Assembly (NCBI GenBank): GCA_947038175.1
Contig: CAMQVJ010000019.1
Span: 1 to 39,259, forward strand
Direction: 5' to 3'
Length of the DNA stretch: 39,259 bases
Origin: an uncultured Desulfovibrio sp.
GTDB taxonomy: Bacteria; Desulfobacterota; Desulfovibrionia; Desulfovibrionales; Desulfovibrionaceae
Shown: one piece after another, positions 8,861 to 17,271 of the stretch
Layout: every line of letters starts with the position of its first letter
Position numbering within the stretch: position 1 is the stretch's first letter
The notes under the pieces: generated by a model
Told to the model about the DNA's origin: nothing
What the model saw: only the letters and a program-made list of their open reading frames with translations
Database searches by the model: none
Program-made: the position numbers and the translations under genes

Positions 8861-10882
8861 TTAATCAGTTCCACTTAGTACGAGGCATTCTCTGAGTGTG
8901 CGAATGCGGTCACGTATTTGTGCTGCTTGTTCAAACTCGAGTTCTTTTGCAGCGTTTTGCATATCTTTTTCGAGTTTTGTGATGAGCTTTGCGATTTCTT
9001 TTGGATCACGTGGAATTTCTTGTGGTTCTTGTTTTGGTTGTTTTCCTCTTTTCGTTTTGCCTTTGTCTTCAGGCCTGTAGAGTTTATCTAGTGGGCTGTC
9101 GAGGGATTTGAGGACAGTTTTTGGTGTTATATTGTGTTCTTCGTTGAATGCAATTTGTTTATCACGTCGTCGAGTTGTTTCATCGAGTGCGCCTTGCATG
9201 GATTTGGTAATATTATCGGCATAGAGAATAACTTTGCCGTTTTCGTTTCTTGCTGCACGGCCAAAGGTTTGAACGAGTGCACCTGTTGAGCGTAGGAAGC
9301 CTTCTTTGTCTGCGTCGAGAATAGCGACGAGGGTGACTTCTGGTATATCGAGTCCTTCCCGTAGGAGGTTGATGCCGACGAGTACGTCAAATTCGCCTGT
9401 TCTAAGGGCTTTTATGATGGCGATTCGTTCTAGTGTGTCGATATCAGAATGTAGGTATCTTGTAGAAACGCCCATATTATTGAGATATTCTGTTAAATCT
9501 TCTGCCATACGTTTTGTGAGGGTTGTTATGAGTACACGTTCTTTTCGTTCCATATGCGCTTTGCATTCTTGTACTAAATTATCCATTTGCCCTTTTGTTT
9601 TGCGTATTTCAATGGGCGGGTCAATGAGCCCTGTGGGGCGAATAATTTGTTCAATAATGAGCCCTTGACTTCTGTCCAGTTCCCATTTTGCAGGTGTTGC
9701 TGAGACGTAAATACTTTGGCGAATGCGTTCGAGAAATTCTTGAAACATGAGTGGCCTGTTATCGAGTGCTGACGGTAGGCGAAAGCCAAAGTCAACGAGG
9801 GTGCTTTTCCTTGAGCGGTCGCCTTTGTACATGGCGCCGACTTGTGGAATACTCATATGGGATTCGTCCACAAAAAAGAGAAAATCTTTGGAGAAATAAT
9901 CGATAAGGGTGGCAGGTGCTTCACCTTGGGTACGATTATCGAGATGTTTTGAATAGTTTTCGATACCATTACAGTAGCCGAGTTCTTGCATCATTTCAAG
10001 ATCGAGCTGTGTGCGCTGTTCTAGCCTTTGTGCTTCTACAAGGTGGTTATTCCCTCTAAGTTCTATAAGGCGCCCTAAGAGTTCTTCTCGAATATCGCCC
10101 ATGGCTCTGCTTAGGTTGTCTGTGTCTGAAACATAGTGGCTTGCTGGGTAAATGACTGTTTTTGACATTTGTCCTAGGGTGTCGCCCGTGAGTGGATCAA
10201 TTTCTAAAATACGTTCTAATTCATCGCCAAAAAATTCTAAATGGAGCGCTCTATCGTGTTCATAGGCTGGGATAATTTCAAGTACATCGCCTCGAACTCG
10301 AAAGGTTGCTCTGTGAAAGTCAAAATCATTGCGTGTGTATTGTATTTCCACAAGGCGTTTGATGATATTATCCATGCTTATTTTTTGTCCCTCTTCGATG
10401 GGGATAATAAGCTTTGCATAAAATTCAGGTGAACCTAGCCCGTAAATACAGGAAACGGAAGCAACAATAATAACGTCTTTTCTGGTGAGCAGGGCGTGGG
10501 TTGCTGCGTGGCGCAGTTTGTCTATGTTATCATTAATAGAGGAGTCTTTTTCAATATAGGTATCTGAGGAAGGCACGTAGGCTTCAGGCTGATAATAGTC
10601 ATAATAACTAACAAAGTATTCCACCGCATTTTCAGGGAATAGGGCTCTAAATTCGCCATATAGTTGAGCCGCCAATGTTTTGTTATGGGCAAGAATAAGG
10701 GCTGGTCTGCCTGTTCTGGCTATGACATTTGCCATGGTGAATGTTTTACCAGAGCCTGTGACTCCAAGTAGAACCTGATCAGAAATACCCGCTTCGATAT
10801 TGGCGACAAGTTCGTCAATGGCAGCAGGTTGATCGCCCATGGGGGTATATTTCGTGTGTAGCTTAAATTTATTTTCTTGCAT
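8861..10882 (-). CDS. uvrB: excinuclease ABC subunit B
   Basis: It is the helicase-like damage-verification subunit of nucleotide excision repair, acting with UvrA and UvrC. The 673-residue length is normal. Walker A is GVTGSGKT (residues 40-47). The damage-probing beta-hairpin region is [15 protein letters not shown]. The DEAD-like Walker B is FVDESH. Helicase motifs V and VI appear in [14 protein letters not shown] and QTFGRAARN. The C-terminal UVR motif for UvrC contact is in [16 protein letters not shown]. The ATG at 10882 has only a weak ribosome site. The gene is divergent from fliD across 270 bp. No clear LexA box was found upstream by eye. Confidence 0.98.
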   Translation of the reverse strand: MQENKFKLHTKYTPMGDQPAAIDELVANIEAGISDQVLLGVTGSGKTFTMANVIARTGRPALILAHNKTLAAQLYGEFRALFPENAVEYFVSYYDYYQPEAYVPSSDTYIEKDSSINDNIDKLRHAATHALLTRKDVIIVASVSCIYGLGSPEFYAKLIIPIEEGQKISMDNIIKRLVEIQYTRNDFDFHRATFRVRGDVLEIIPAYEHDRALHLEFFGDELERILEIDPLTGDTLGQMSKTVIYPASHYVSDTDNLSRAMGDIREELLGRLIELRGNNHLVEAQRLEQRTQLDLEMMQELGYCNGIENYSKHLDNRTQGEAPATLIDYFSKDFLFFVDESHMSIPQVGAMYKGDRSRKSTLVDFGFRLPSALDNRPLMFQEFLERIRQSIYVSATPAKWELDRSQGLIIEQIIRPTGLIDPPIEIRKTKGQMDNLVQECKAHMERKERVLITTLTKRMAEDLTEYLNNMGVSTRYLHSDIDTLERIAIIKALRTGEFDVLVGINLLREGLDIPEVTLVAILDADKEGFLRSTGALVQTFGRAARNENGKVILYADNITKSMQGALDETTRRRDKQIAFNEEHNITPKTVLKSLDSPLDKLYRPEDKGKTKRGKQPKQEPQEIPRDPKEIAKLITKLEKDMQNAAKELEFEQAAQIRDRIRTLRECLVLSGTD

Positions 10883-11043
10883 GTCGTCACTTATGGATTG
10901 AATTTTTTTTATTATCTCTTCTAAGTATAGCGAAAATCATTATTAAAGAAAATAGAAATCTTGCATAAATTACTCTATAGCATTTATGCTCTTGTCCGAT
11001 TATATAGATATGGTTAGATTTTGATCCCATGTCTGTGTAGATA

Positions 11044-11060
11044 TGGCACAAATTTTGCAT
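11044..11060 (+). promoter_or_regulatory. sigma-54 promoter upstream of fliD
   Basis: TGGCAC, AAATT, TTGCA at 11044-11059 matches the -24/-12 consensus. The invariant GG (11045-11046) and GC (11057-11058) are exactly 10 nt apart. Transcription would start near 11070, about 83 nt before the fliD ATG. The window also encodes RpoN (28118-29557). An activator site was not identified. Confidence 0.78.
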
Positions 11061-11152
11061 GATGTTTTGTGTGGTAATACCCCTAGGCAATAATTTCCAA
11101 GTATGACTCGTTACCACCCAAATTAAGCAACCATTTCCCTGTGAGGTTTCCC

Positions 11153-14032
11153 ATGGCAAGTAGTGTATCCAATTCGATTTCTGGCGGTATCAGTTTTTCT
11201 GGTATTGGTTCTGGAACTGACTTTAGTGCAATGATAGCACAGCTAAAGCAAGTTGAAGAAATTCCAAAAACTCGTATGACCTTATGGAAAGGCGAGTGGG
11301 AATATCGTATCGCCGCTATGGAAGAAGTGCTTAAAGTTATGCAGGAAGCAAAAAGCGCACTTTCTGAGTTTGATAGCATCTCTAAAATGATGGCTGTTTC
11401 TGTAGATAGTTCTAAAGAAGAAGTTGCTACTGGTAGCATAAATATTGGATCCGATCTTACCGAGGGTAACTACTCCATTGATGTTAAACAAATTGCTACA
11501 CCTTCTCTTTTTAGTACGAAGAAAATGTTTCCTGAAAAAACAGCGATTATCAATGATACAGGCGCGGCGCAAGAGTTTTCCTATACATATAAGGGCACAA
11601 CAAGGACAATAGAATGTCCTTCAGGTACGACTCTTGATCAGCTTGTCTTGCGTATTAATAACGATGCAAAAAACCCTGGTGTAAAAGCATCCATGATTAA
11701 AAACGGTTCTGAATATATGTTTCAAATTCAGGGCAATAGCACAGGAGTTGACTCGGAATTGAGCATCTCCTCTGACCTTGTTGGTTTTGATAGTAATCAT
11801 CTTTTTACTGCAAACGATGTTCGTATTAATAATACGGGTTCTGCTCAAGATTTTACTCTTTACAATGGCTCAAAATCTATCACCATGAATATTGGTGCGG
11901 ATATGACGGCTGGTGAGTTTGTCGATGCATTCAATATGAGCACAGAGAACCCTGGGCTAACGGCTTCTCTTGTTCGTGATGGTGCCGATTATGTTGTTCA
12001 ATATAAGGATAAACGAAGTGGGAATATAGTAAACCCTCCTACATCGTCAAAAATTCCTGCGCTTGGCGGCGGGGGAACAGTGACTGGTAAGGATACTATT
12101 ATTAACGAGACTGGTAAGCCTCAAACCTATACCTATACGTATTTAGGCACGAACTACACAGTACCTGTGGCAGATGACCTTACCATGGAACAGCTAGTCA
12201 AAACTATTAATGATGACCCCAATAAAGCAGCAGGGCTTACTGCCGTTCTTGATGAAAATCCTCCTGGTGAGTTTTCCATCAAAATGACAAAAGAAGATGC
12301 CATGATGAATCCTGCTGGTGGCACTGCTCAAGAAGTAAGTTATAAGGTTGACGGGAAAGATCCAGAATATAAAATGACAGTTGAGCCTGGCACAACGATG
12401 AAGGAATACGTCAAACAGTTTAATGCTCATGCAAAGAGTAGTGGTTCCGGTGTTACCGCAGAAATTATGGTTAATGCATCCACTGGCAAAAAAGAAATAT
12501 ATTATAAGAAAAAAGATGGCACAGATGTAACAAGTACTATCACCTCTGCTATGCCTGGTTTCAAAGACGGTAAAGATTTTGTAACGATGAACCATGACGC
12601 TGGACAGGCTTCTAATTTACCAGGTCTTGGTAAAAAAGAGGTTATTTCTGGTAAAGATACCATTGTTAACACAGGTACAGCAAATGAGCCCTATAGCTTT
12701 ACGAATGGTGGTAAGACGTATTCTGCAAGTGTCCCTCCTGGAACAACACTTGATGAGTTTGCTACTCTTTTTAATGCTGATCCAGCTAATGCTGGTGTTA
12801 AAGCAGTCGTTATAAAAGGCGCGTCTGGTTATAGCCTTGGTTTTACTGATGCGGCTGGGGCAGCTATTGTACCTGATTCTGGCAGTGTGACCACTAATAT
12901 GGAAGCCTTGAAATCTGGTGGTGATAACTGGTATGAGCAAAAAGCGCAAGATGCTATTGTTACTGTGAATGGTTGGCCAAAAGAGATCGTTTCCTCTTCT
13001 AATAAGTTAGATGAAGTTATTGATGGAATGACCGTAACAATTAAGAGTGAGGGGAAAACTCAATTGAGTGTTTCTGCTGACTCCAGTAAATTAAAAGAAA
13101 ATATTTTTGAAATTGTTGATATGCTCAACCTTGTTAAGGGAACTATCCTAAAGCTTCAAGAAGTAGATACCGATAAAGCTGTTGGAAGCCCCGATGAAGA
13201 TGTACTTGCATCACAGTTTACTTGGCAAAAGGGTGCAGCTCTTACAGGTAACTATGGTGTGCAAATGCTGCTTTCAGAATTTAGTAGTATTACGAGTAGC
13301 TCGGGTGCTGGTTTTATGGGCATGACAGATGCAGAAGATACTCTTAATGATACTTTTACATCTCTTAGCCAGATTGGTATTTCCACTGTAACAAACCCAG
13401 CAGAAGAAGATTTTGGTCTTCTAAAGATTGATTCTGAGAAATTAGATAAAGCACTTAAAGACGATGCCAATGGTATTGCAGAATTATTTTCAGCAAAACT
13501 AACAGGTGCAACGACTTCTACAGATTTTACCATTGCATCAGCGGGTCTGTTTGCTAAAGCCGGTACCTATGACGTTGACTATACTGTTGATGCAGCGGGA
13601 AGTGTAACGGAAGTTTTTATCAACGGAGCAAAAGCTCAAACTGACCCCATGTATCCTGGACGATTTACCGTTGCGGACTCAAAGAACGACGCTATTGGTC
13701 TTTCTGTGCAGTTTGGTGCAAAGCTCACACCGGGAACACATAAAGGTGATGTGCGAGTAAAGCAAGGGAAAGTCAATGAGATGTGTGCCTTTTTAGGTGA
13801 TGAACTCAAGAGAACAAGCCTTGAGAATGAACCACAAGGAACGCTTCCTACTATCATTTCAAACTACGCTGAAATTAACGAAAATATACAAGCAAAAATT
13901 GATAGAGAAACAAAGAGAATTGGCATCTGGGAAGAAAGACAGAAACTGAAATTCTCTAGACTAGATACTCTTTTAGGGGAGTATAATAGTAAGATGGAAT
14001 CAATGGCGAATATGTTGCCACCAATAAGCTAA
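11153..14032 (+). CDS. fliD: flagellar hook-associated protein 2 (filament cap), enlarged
   Basis: FliD caps the growing flagellar filament and helps flagellin fold. The N-terminus (ISFSGIGSGTDFSAMIAQLKQVEEIPKTRM) and C-terminus (coiled ends, ...IGIWEERQKLKFSRLDTLLGEYNSKM) are canonical. The length of 959 residues far exceeds the usual 450-650. The extra is a central array of five modules starting near residues 130, 221, 312, 389 and 500. Each has an (I/V)N-x-TG strand, a Y/F-rich strand, a PxGTTLDxL segment, a (I/F)N-x-D/A segment and a GVxA strand, like the flagellin IN motif. I choose ATG 11153 (GAGG at 11143-11146) over GTG 11141. Expression is probably from the sigma-54 promoter at 11044. 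Confidence 0.93.
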   Translation: MASSVSNSISGGISFSGIGSGTDFSAMIAQLKQVEEIPKTRMTLWKGEWEYRIAAMEEVLKVMQEAKSALSEFDSISKMMAVSVDSSKEEVATGSINIGSDLTEGNYSIDVKQIATPSLFSTKKMFPEKTAIINDTGAAQEFSYTYKGTTRTIECPSGTTLDQLVLRINNDAKNPGVKASMIKNGSEYMFQIQGNSTGVDSELSISSDLVGFDSNHLFTANDVRINNTGSAQDFTLYNGSKSITMNIGADMTAGEFVDAFNMSTENPGLTASLVRDGADYVVQYKDKRSGNIVNPPTSSKIPALGGGGTVTGKDTIINETGKPQTYTYTYLGTNYTVPVADDLTMEQLVKTINDDPNKAAGLTAVLDENPPGEFSIKMTKEDAMMNPAGGTAQEVSYKVDGKDPEYKMTVEPGTTMKEYVKQFNAHAKSSGSGVTAEIMVNASTGKKEIYYKKKDGTDVTSTITSAMPGFKDGKDFVTMNHDAGQASNLPGLGKKEVISGKDTIVNTGTANEPYSFTNGGKTYSASVPPGTTLDEFATLFNADPANAGVKAVVIKGASGYSLGFTDAAGAAIVPDSGSVTTNMEALKSGGDNWYEQKAQDAIVTVNGWPKEIVSSSNKLDEVIDGMTVTIKSEGKTQLSVSADSSKLKENIFEIVDMLNLVKGTILKLQEVDTDKAVGSPDEDVLASQFTWQKGAALTGNYGVQMLLSEFSSITSSSGAGFMGMTDAEDTLNDTFTSLSQIGISTVTNPAEEDFGLLKIDSEKLDKALKDDANGIAELFSAKLTGATTSTDFTIASAGLFAKAGTYDVDYTVDAAGSVTEVFINGAKAQTDPMYPGRFTVADSKNDAIGLSVQFGAKLTPGTHKGDVRVKQGKVNEMCAFLGDELKRTSLENEPQGTLPTIISNYAEINENIQAKIDRETKRIGIWEERQKLKFSRLDTLLGEYNSKMESMANMLPPIS

Positions 14033-14106
14033 ACCAGCCTAAGAGTGTAAACCTATTAATATGTTACCACCATTAGGTTAAACTACCCCAAGAACGTAAA
14101 TAGATT
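14009..14106 (+). repeat. 49-bp tandem duplication covering the fliD stop codon
   Basis: Copy 1 (14009-14057) holds the last fliD codons (N-M-L-P-P-I-S-stop) plus following bases. Copy 2 (14058-14106) repeats it with about ten substitutions and still reads N-M-L-P-P-L-G-stop in its own frame. The copies abut exactly. The second ends just before the fliS ribosome site (AAAGGA near 14108-14113). Confidence 0.75.
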
Positions 14107-14118
14107 GAAAGGATTCTT

Positions 14119-15453
14119 ATGAATAATGTTATGCATTCCTATAAACAAGCCCAAGTGAATACAATTGGGCGAGCAGACTTGACTGTCATGCTTTATGATG
14201 GTGCAATACGTTTTTTAGAGCAAGCGCAAGAAAAAATGTTGGCTAAAGATATGCAAGCAAAAGGGAATTTAATCTCAAGAGCTATTGATATCATAAATGA
14301 ATTAGACGCTTCTTTGAATCTTGAAAAAGGTGGTGAAGTAGCAAAAAACCTTCATCAACTTTATTTCTTATCTATGAAAAATTTGCTCATGGCGAACATT
14401 AAATTAGATATGAGTATCCTTAAAAGCGTTCAAAAGAACCTTACCAGCTTACGTGATGCTTTTGCTGAAGCTATGCAAACACCAGAAGCAAAACGGGCGC
14501 TCGCACAAATGGGGCCATTGCCACAAATGGCCGCAGGAAATACAGCTAAGTTGCAAACAGGCGGAAGTATAAATGCACGTGCTGAGCAGGTGAAACAGGT
14601 TGAGACCAGAGTGAAAGCCCTTGAGGCGGCAAAAGCGAAAGTGAGTAATGCTAAAACTCCAGAGGAGGCTCTGCAAGCTAAAGAAGAAATGAGCGCTCTT
14701 ATGGAAGGGGCAACATCGATTTTTGCGCAGAAGGCCGCTCCTACTTCTCTTGTACATAAAGCGTCGCTTGCTTTTGCAAAGGCAAATGGACAAAACCCAC
14801 AAGCAAGCCCTGTAACACAAGTAGTACCGCTTAATGGGGGCATGCATACCTCTTTACAAGGTGCAGTGAGCCAAGAACAAATAATTGCACCTGTGAATAT
14901 GGCAAGAAAAACAGCTCTTTATGGTAATACGCAAGCTGGGATTGTGAGAAGTCCTTCGGTAAACACTCCAGTGAGCCCATTGGCAGCGGTAAACGCTCAA
15001 GTGAGCCCATTGGCGAATGCTTCTCAGGGGAATAACCTCAATAGTTCCGTGCCTGCTCAGCCACTAACAAGTCCTCGTGTAATGCCGCAAGCCGTGCCAG
15101 CGCCGTTATCACAGCCATTATCACCATTATCGGCTCAATCACGAGTAGCAATGCCACAAGCAAACCCTACAGCACAAATAGGTTCTCAAGTTCATGCAAG
15201 TCAGAATCTACAGATGCAAGCACCTGTTCTAAAAGCACAACAGCCTTTAAATAATACAGCAGTTAATACTCTCATGACTAATGGCACATCTTTACAAGTA
15301 CCTAAAGATGTCAATGTCTTAACAAGAGAAGATGTGGCACAAACAAGCCCGCAAAATATTCAAGCGACGAATGTACCTCTATCTCAAGGGCAAAATACTG
15401 GTTCCTTGATGAGTCGCAAAATGGGCTTATACAAAAATATTAATAACGGATAG
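14119..15453 (+). CDS. fliS: flagellin chaperone FliS with long disordered C-terminal extension
   Basis: Residues 1 to about 125 are a normal FliS: SYKQAQVNTIGRADLTVMLYDGAIRFLEQA, then helices through LHQLYFLSMKNLLMANIKLD. FliS binds the flagellin C-terminus in the cytoplasm and prevents early polymerisation. The protein is 444 residues, about three times the usual 120-150. The remaining ~315 residues are rich in Ala, Gln, Pro, Ser and Asn, with a short coiled segment around 160-200 and a 30-bp direct repeat encoding VNxxVSPLA (14959 and 14989). It ends in SRKMGLYKNINNG, resembling an earlier ARKTALYGNTQAG. It follows fliD by 86 nt and is likely cotranscribed. Confidence 0.88.
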   Translation: MNNVMHSYKQAQVNTIGRADLTVMLYDGAIRFLEQAQEKMLAKDMQAKGNLISRAIDIINELDASLNLEKGGEVAKNLHQLYFLSMKNLLMANIKLDMSILKSVQKNLTSLRDAFAEAMQTPEAKRALAQMGPLPQMAAGNTAKLQTGGSINARAEQVKQVETRVKALEAAKAKVSNAKTPEEALQAKEEMSALMEGATSIFAQKAAPTSLVHKASLAFAKANGQNPQASPVTQVVPLNGGMHTSLQGAVSQEQIIAPVNMARKTALYGNTQAGIVRSPSVNTPVSPLAAVNAQVSPLANASQGNNLNSSVPAQPLTSPRVMPQAVPAPLSQPLSPLSAQSRVAMPQANPTAQIGSQVHASQNLQMQAPVLKAQQPLNNTAVNTLMTNGTSLQVPKDVNVLTREDVAQTSPQNIQATNVPLSQGQNTGSLMSRKMGLYKNINNG

Positions 15454-15513
15454 TACGGATAAAGAATTCTCTCCCAAAAGGGTGAAAGAATTTATCGATG
15501 AGCGCTGATATTT

Positions 15514-15578
15514 CTGCGTAAATAAAGACCTTGCATAAGCGAGACGACACCAGTTTAATACAAGGTGCCGTTACGCAG
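15514..15578. other. nested two-helix structure between fliS and the ligase gene
   Basis: The outer helix CTGCGTAA (15514-15521)/TTACGCAG (15571-15578) encloses an inner helix ACCTTG (15528-15533)/CAAGGT (15561-15566) and a ~27-nt apical region. TGCAATTTTTT follows on the plus strand, so it may be the fliS terminator. It lies between convergent genes and could serve both. A structured RNA is an alternative. Confidence 0.5.
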
Positions 15579-15613
15579 TGCAATTTTTTGCTGTGCTGTA
15601 CTGAAACTTTATT

Positions 15614-16909
15614 CTAGTTGTTTCTCAAATCAATAACACGTTTTGCTTTGCCTTCGCTCACAGGTAAGCTATTGGCTTGCACAAGATCAATAACAGGCGT
15701 GATGAGAATTTCATCATGCAAACGTCGTGATATTCTGTCTTGAAGAGCTCGAAGTACACGCATATCTTCTACGAAGTTTTCTTCTCGTACTTCTACTTTA
15801 ACACGCAGGGTTTCTTTTAGACCCTCTTTTTCTAGCTGAATAAGATAATTTTGCCCAACTTCTGGAAATGCCATAAGCACTTGCTCAATTTGCATAGGGT
15901 AAATATTCACGCCCTTCATGATAAACATATCATCGGAGCGACCCGTAATACGGTCAATTCTTTTATGTTTTCTGCCACAAGCACAATCACCTGGTATAAT
16001 TCGAGTTAAATCATGTGTGCGATAACGTAGAACAGGCATGCCCTCACGACCTAGCGTGGTCATAACAAGCTCACCCACTTCCCCTTCTGGAAGAAGAAGG
16101 CCTGTCTCAGGGTCAATAATTTCAATAATATATGAATCTTCCCAAATATGCATGCCGTATTGTTCTTGGCATTCCATGCCGACGCCAGGGCCGTTCATTT
16201 CCGACATACCAAAGCTATTATAAACCTTGATATCAAGTATGTCTTCAATGCGTTTTCTTGTTTCGTCTGTGTATGGTTCTGCTCCAACAAGGGCAATTCT
16301 AAGGGGAAGAGTTTTTGGATCTGTACCCTCAAGCTGCACTTGCTGTGCTACGTGCATAGCATAAGATGGCAAAACATGGACAACGCTTACATTAAAATCT
16401 TTGATGAGTTTTATCTGTCTTTTTGTATTACCAGCCCCTGCAGGAATAGTCATACAACCTAGGTGTTCTGCGCCATAATGTATGCCAAGCCCACCCGTAA
16501 AAAGACCGTATCCAGACATATTCTGGAAGGTATCCTCTTTCCGTATGCCCGTCATATACATACCTCTTGCCATAAGAGATGCCCAGTTTTCAATGTCTTT
16601 CTTTGTATAACATATGGCAACTGGAGAACCTGTTGTTCCACTTGAGCAGTGCATACGCACAAATTCAGAAACAGGAACACATGCGAGTTTATTAGGGTAA
16701 TTATCTCGTAAATCTTCCTTGGAAATATAGGGAAATTTTTGAATATCTTGAGGGCTCTTAATCGTATCAGCAGAAAGACCAGCGTCTTTATAGAGCTTTG
16801 CATAAAACGGCGCTTTCATCGCTTGGGTGATACTTTTCTTTAATCGAACAACTTGCTCGTTTTCGATTTGATCGCGGCTCCAATTTTCACATATGTCAAA
16901 AAAATCCAT
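15614..16909 (-). CDS. phenylacetate-CoA ligase-like AMP-forming enzyme (first copy)
   Basis: It activates an aryl or related carboxylic acid to its CoA thioester with ATP, through an acyl-adenylate. The 431-residue length fits PaaK. The P-loop is SSGTTGSP (residues 89-96). The PaaK core [16 protein letters not shown], the motif YNSFGMSEMNGPGV, the RYRTHDL segment and the GRSDDMFIMKGVNIYP hinge are all present. The C-terminal catalytic lysine lies in SEGKAKRVID. Sulfate reducers and amino-acid fermenters carry several such ligases, often linked to indolepyruvate-type oxidoreductases; none is adjacent here. A paralog is at 34993-36297. The substrate is uncertain. Confidence 0.9.
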   Translation of the reverse strand: MDFFDICENWSRDQIENEQVVRLKKSITQAMKAPFYAKLYKDAGLSADTIKSPQDIQKFPYISKEDLRDNYPNKLACVPVSEFVRMHCSSGTTGSPVAICYTKKDIENWASLMARGMYMTGIRKEDTFQNMSGYGLFTGGLGIHYGAEHLGCMTIPAGAGNTKRQIKLIKDFNVSVVHVLPSYAMHVAQQVQLEGTDPKTLPLRIALVGAEPYTDETRKRIEDILDIKVYNSFGMSEMNGPGVGMECQEQYGMHIWEDSYIIEIIDPETGLLLPEGEVGELVMTTLGREGMPVLRYRTHDLTRIIPGDCACGRKHKRIDRITGRSDDMFIMKGVNIYPMQIEQVLMAFPEVGQNYLIQLEKEGLKETLRVKVEVREENFVEDMRVLRALQDRISRRLHDEILITPVIDLVQANSLPVSEGKAKRVIDLRNN

Positions 16910-17040
16910 CTGCTACTCCGTACAATTTGCAAATTAATGATAATAGTATGCTATAAAGTTCGTTGAGATTAGCTTGTTAGTCAGGATAATGCAAGGTTTA
17001 ATGTGATAATGTGGGTATTCAAAGTTCGTGATTATTATTT

Positions 17041-17221
17041 GAGAGGCTCTGCCTCTCGCGCTCTCCACCAAAGGACATGATGTCCTTTGGAAACCTCATA
17101 TATAAGTATTTATAAACTTTACTTGCAAAAAGTAAAACTTGCGGGGTTTCCAAAGGGATTTAATCCCTTTGGCGGTGGGTTTGGGAGGCAGAGCCTTCCA
17201 ATACGAGAGGCAAAGCCTCTC
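17041..17221. repeat. composite hairpin elements, inverted pair (copies C and C')
   Basis: This fills most of the 362-bp gap 16910-17271, which has no gene. Copy C reads rightward: stem 1 GAGAGGC (17041-17047)/GCCTCTC (17051-17057), stem 2 CCAAAGGACAT (17068-17078) with its complement (17080-17090), then AAACCTCATAT (17091-17101) and a TTTACTT/AAGTAAA stem (about 17118-17137). Copy C' is in the opposite orientation: stem 2 CCAAAGGGATT (17150-17160)/AATCCCTTTGG (17162-17172) and stem 1 TTGGGAGGC (17181-17189)/GCCTTCCAA (17193-17201). An extra GAGAGGC/GCCTCTC hairpin lies at 17205-17221. Confidence 0.8.
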
Positions 17222-17271
17222 GCATTGGCATGACATTCAAAATGGCTTTTTTGTAAGATACGGCGGAGTTT

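Noticed and set aside
12194-12595. 133-codon minus-strand frame inside fliD
   Set aside because: It is antisense to a clearly conserved module region and is Cys/Phe/His-rich without a start signal.
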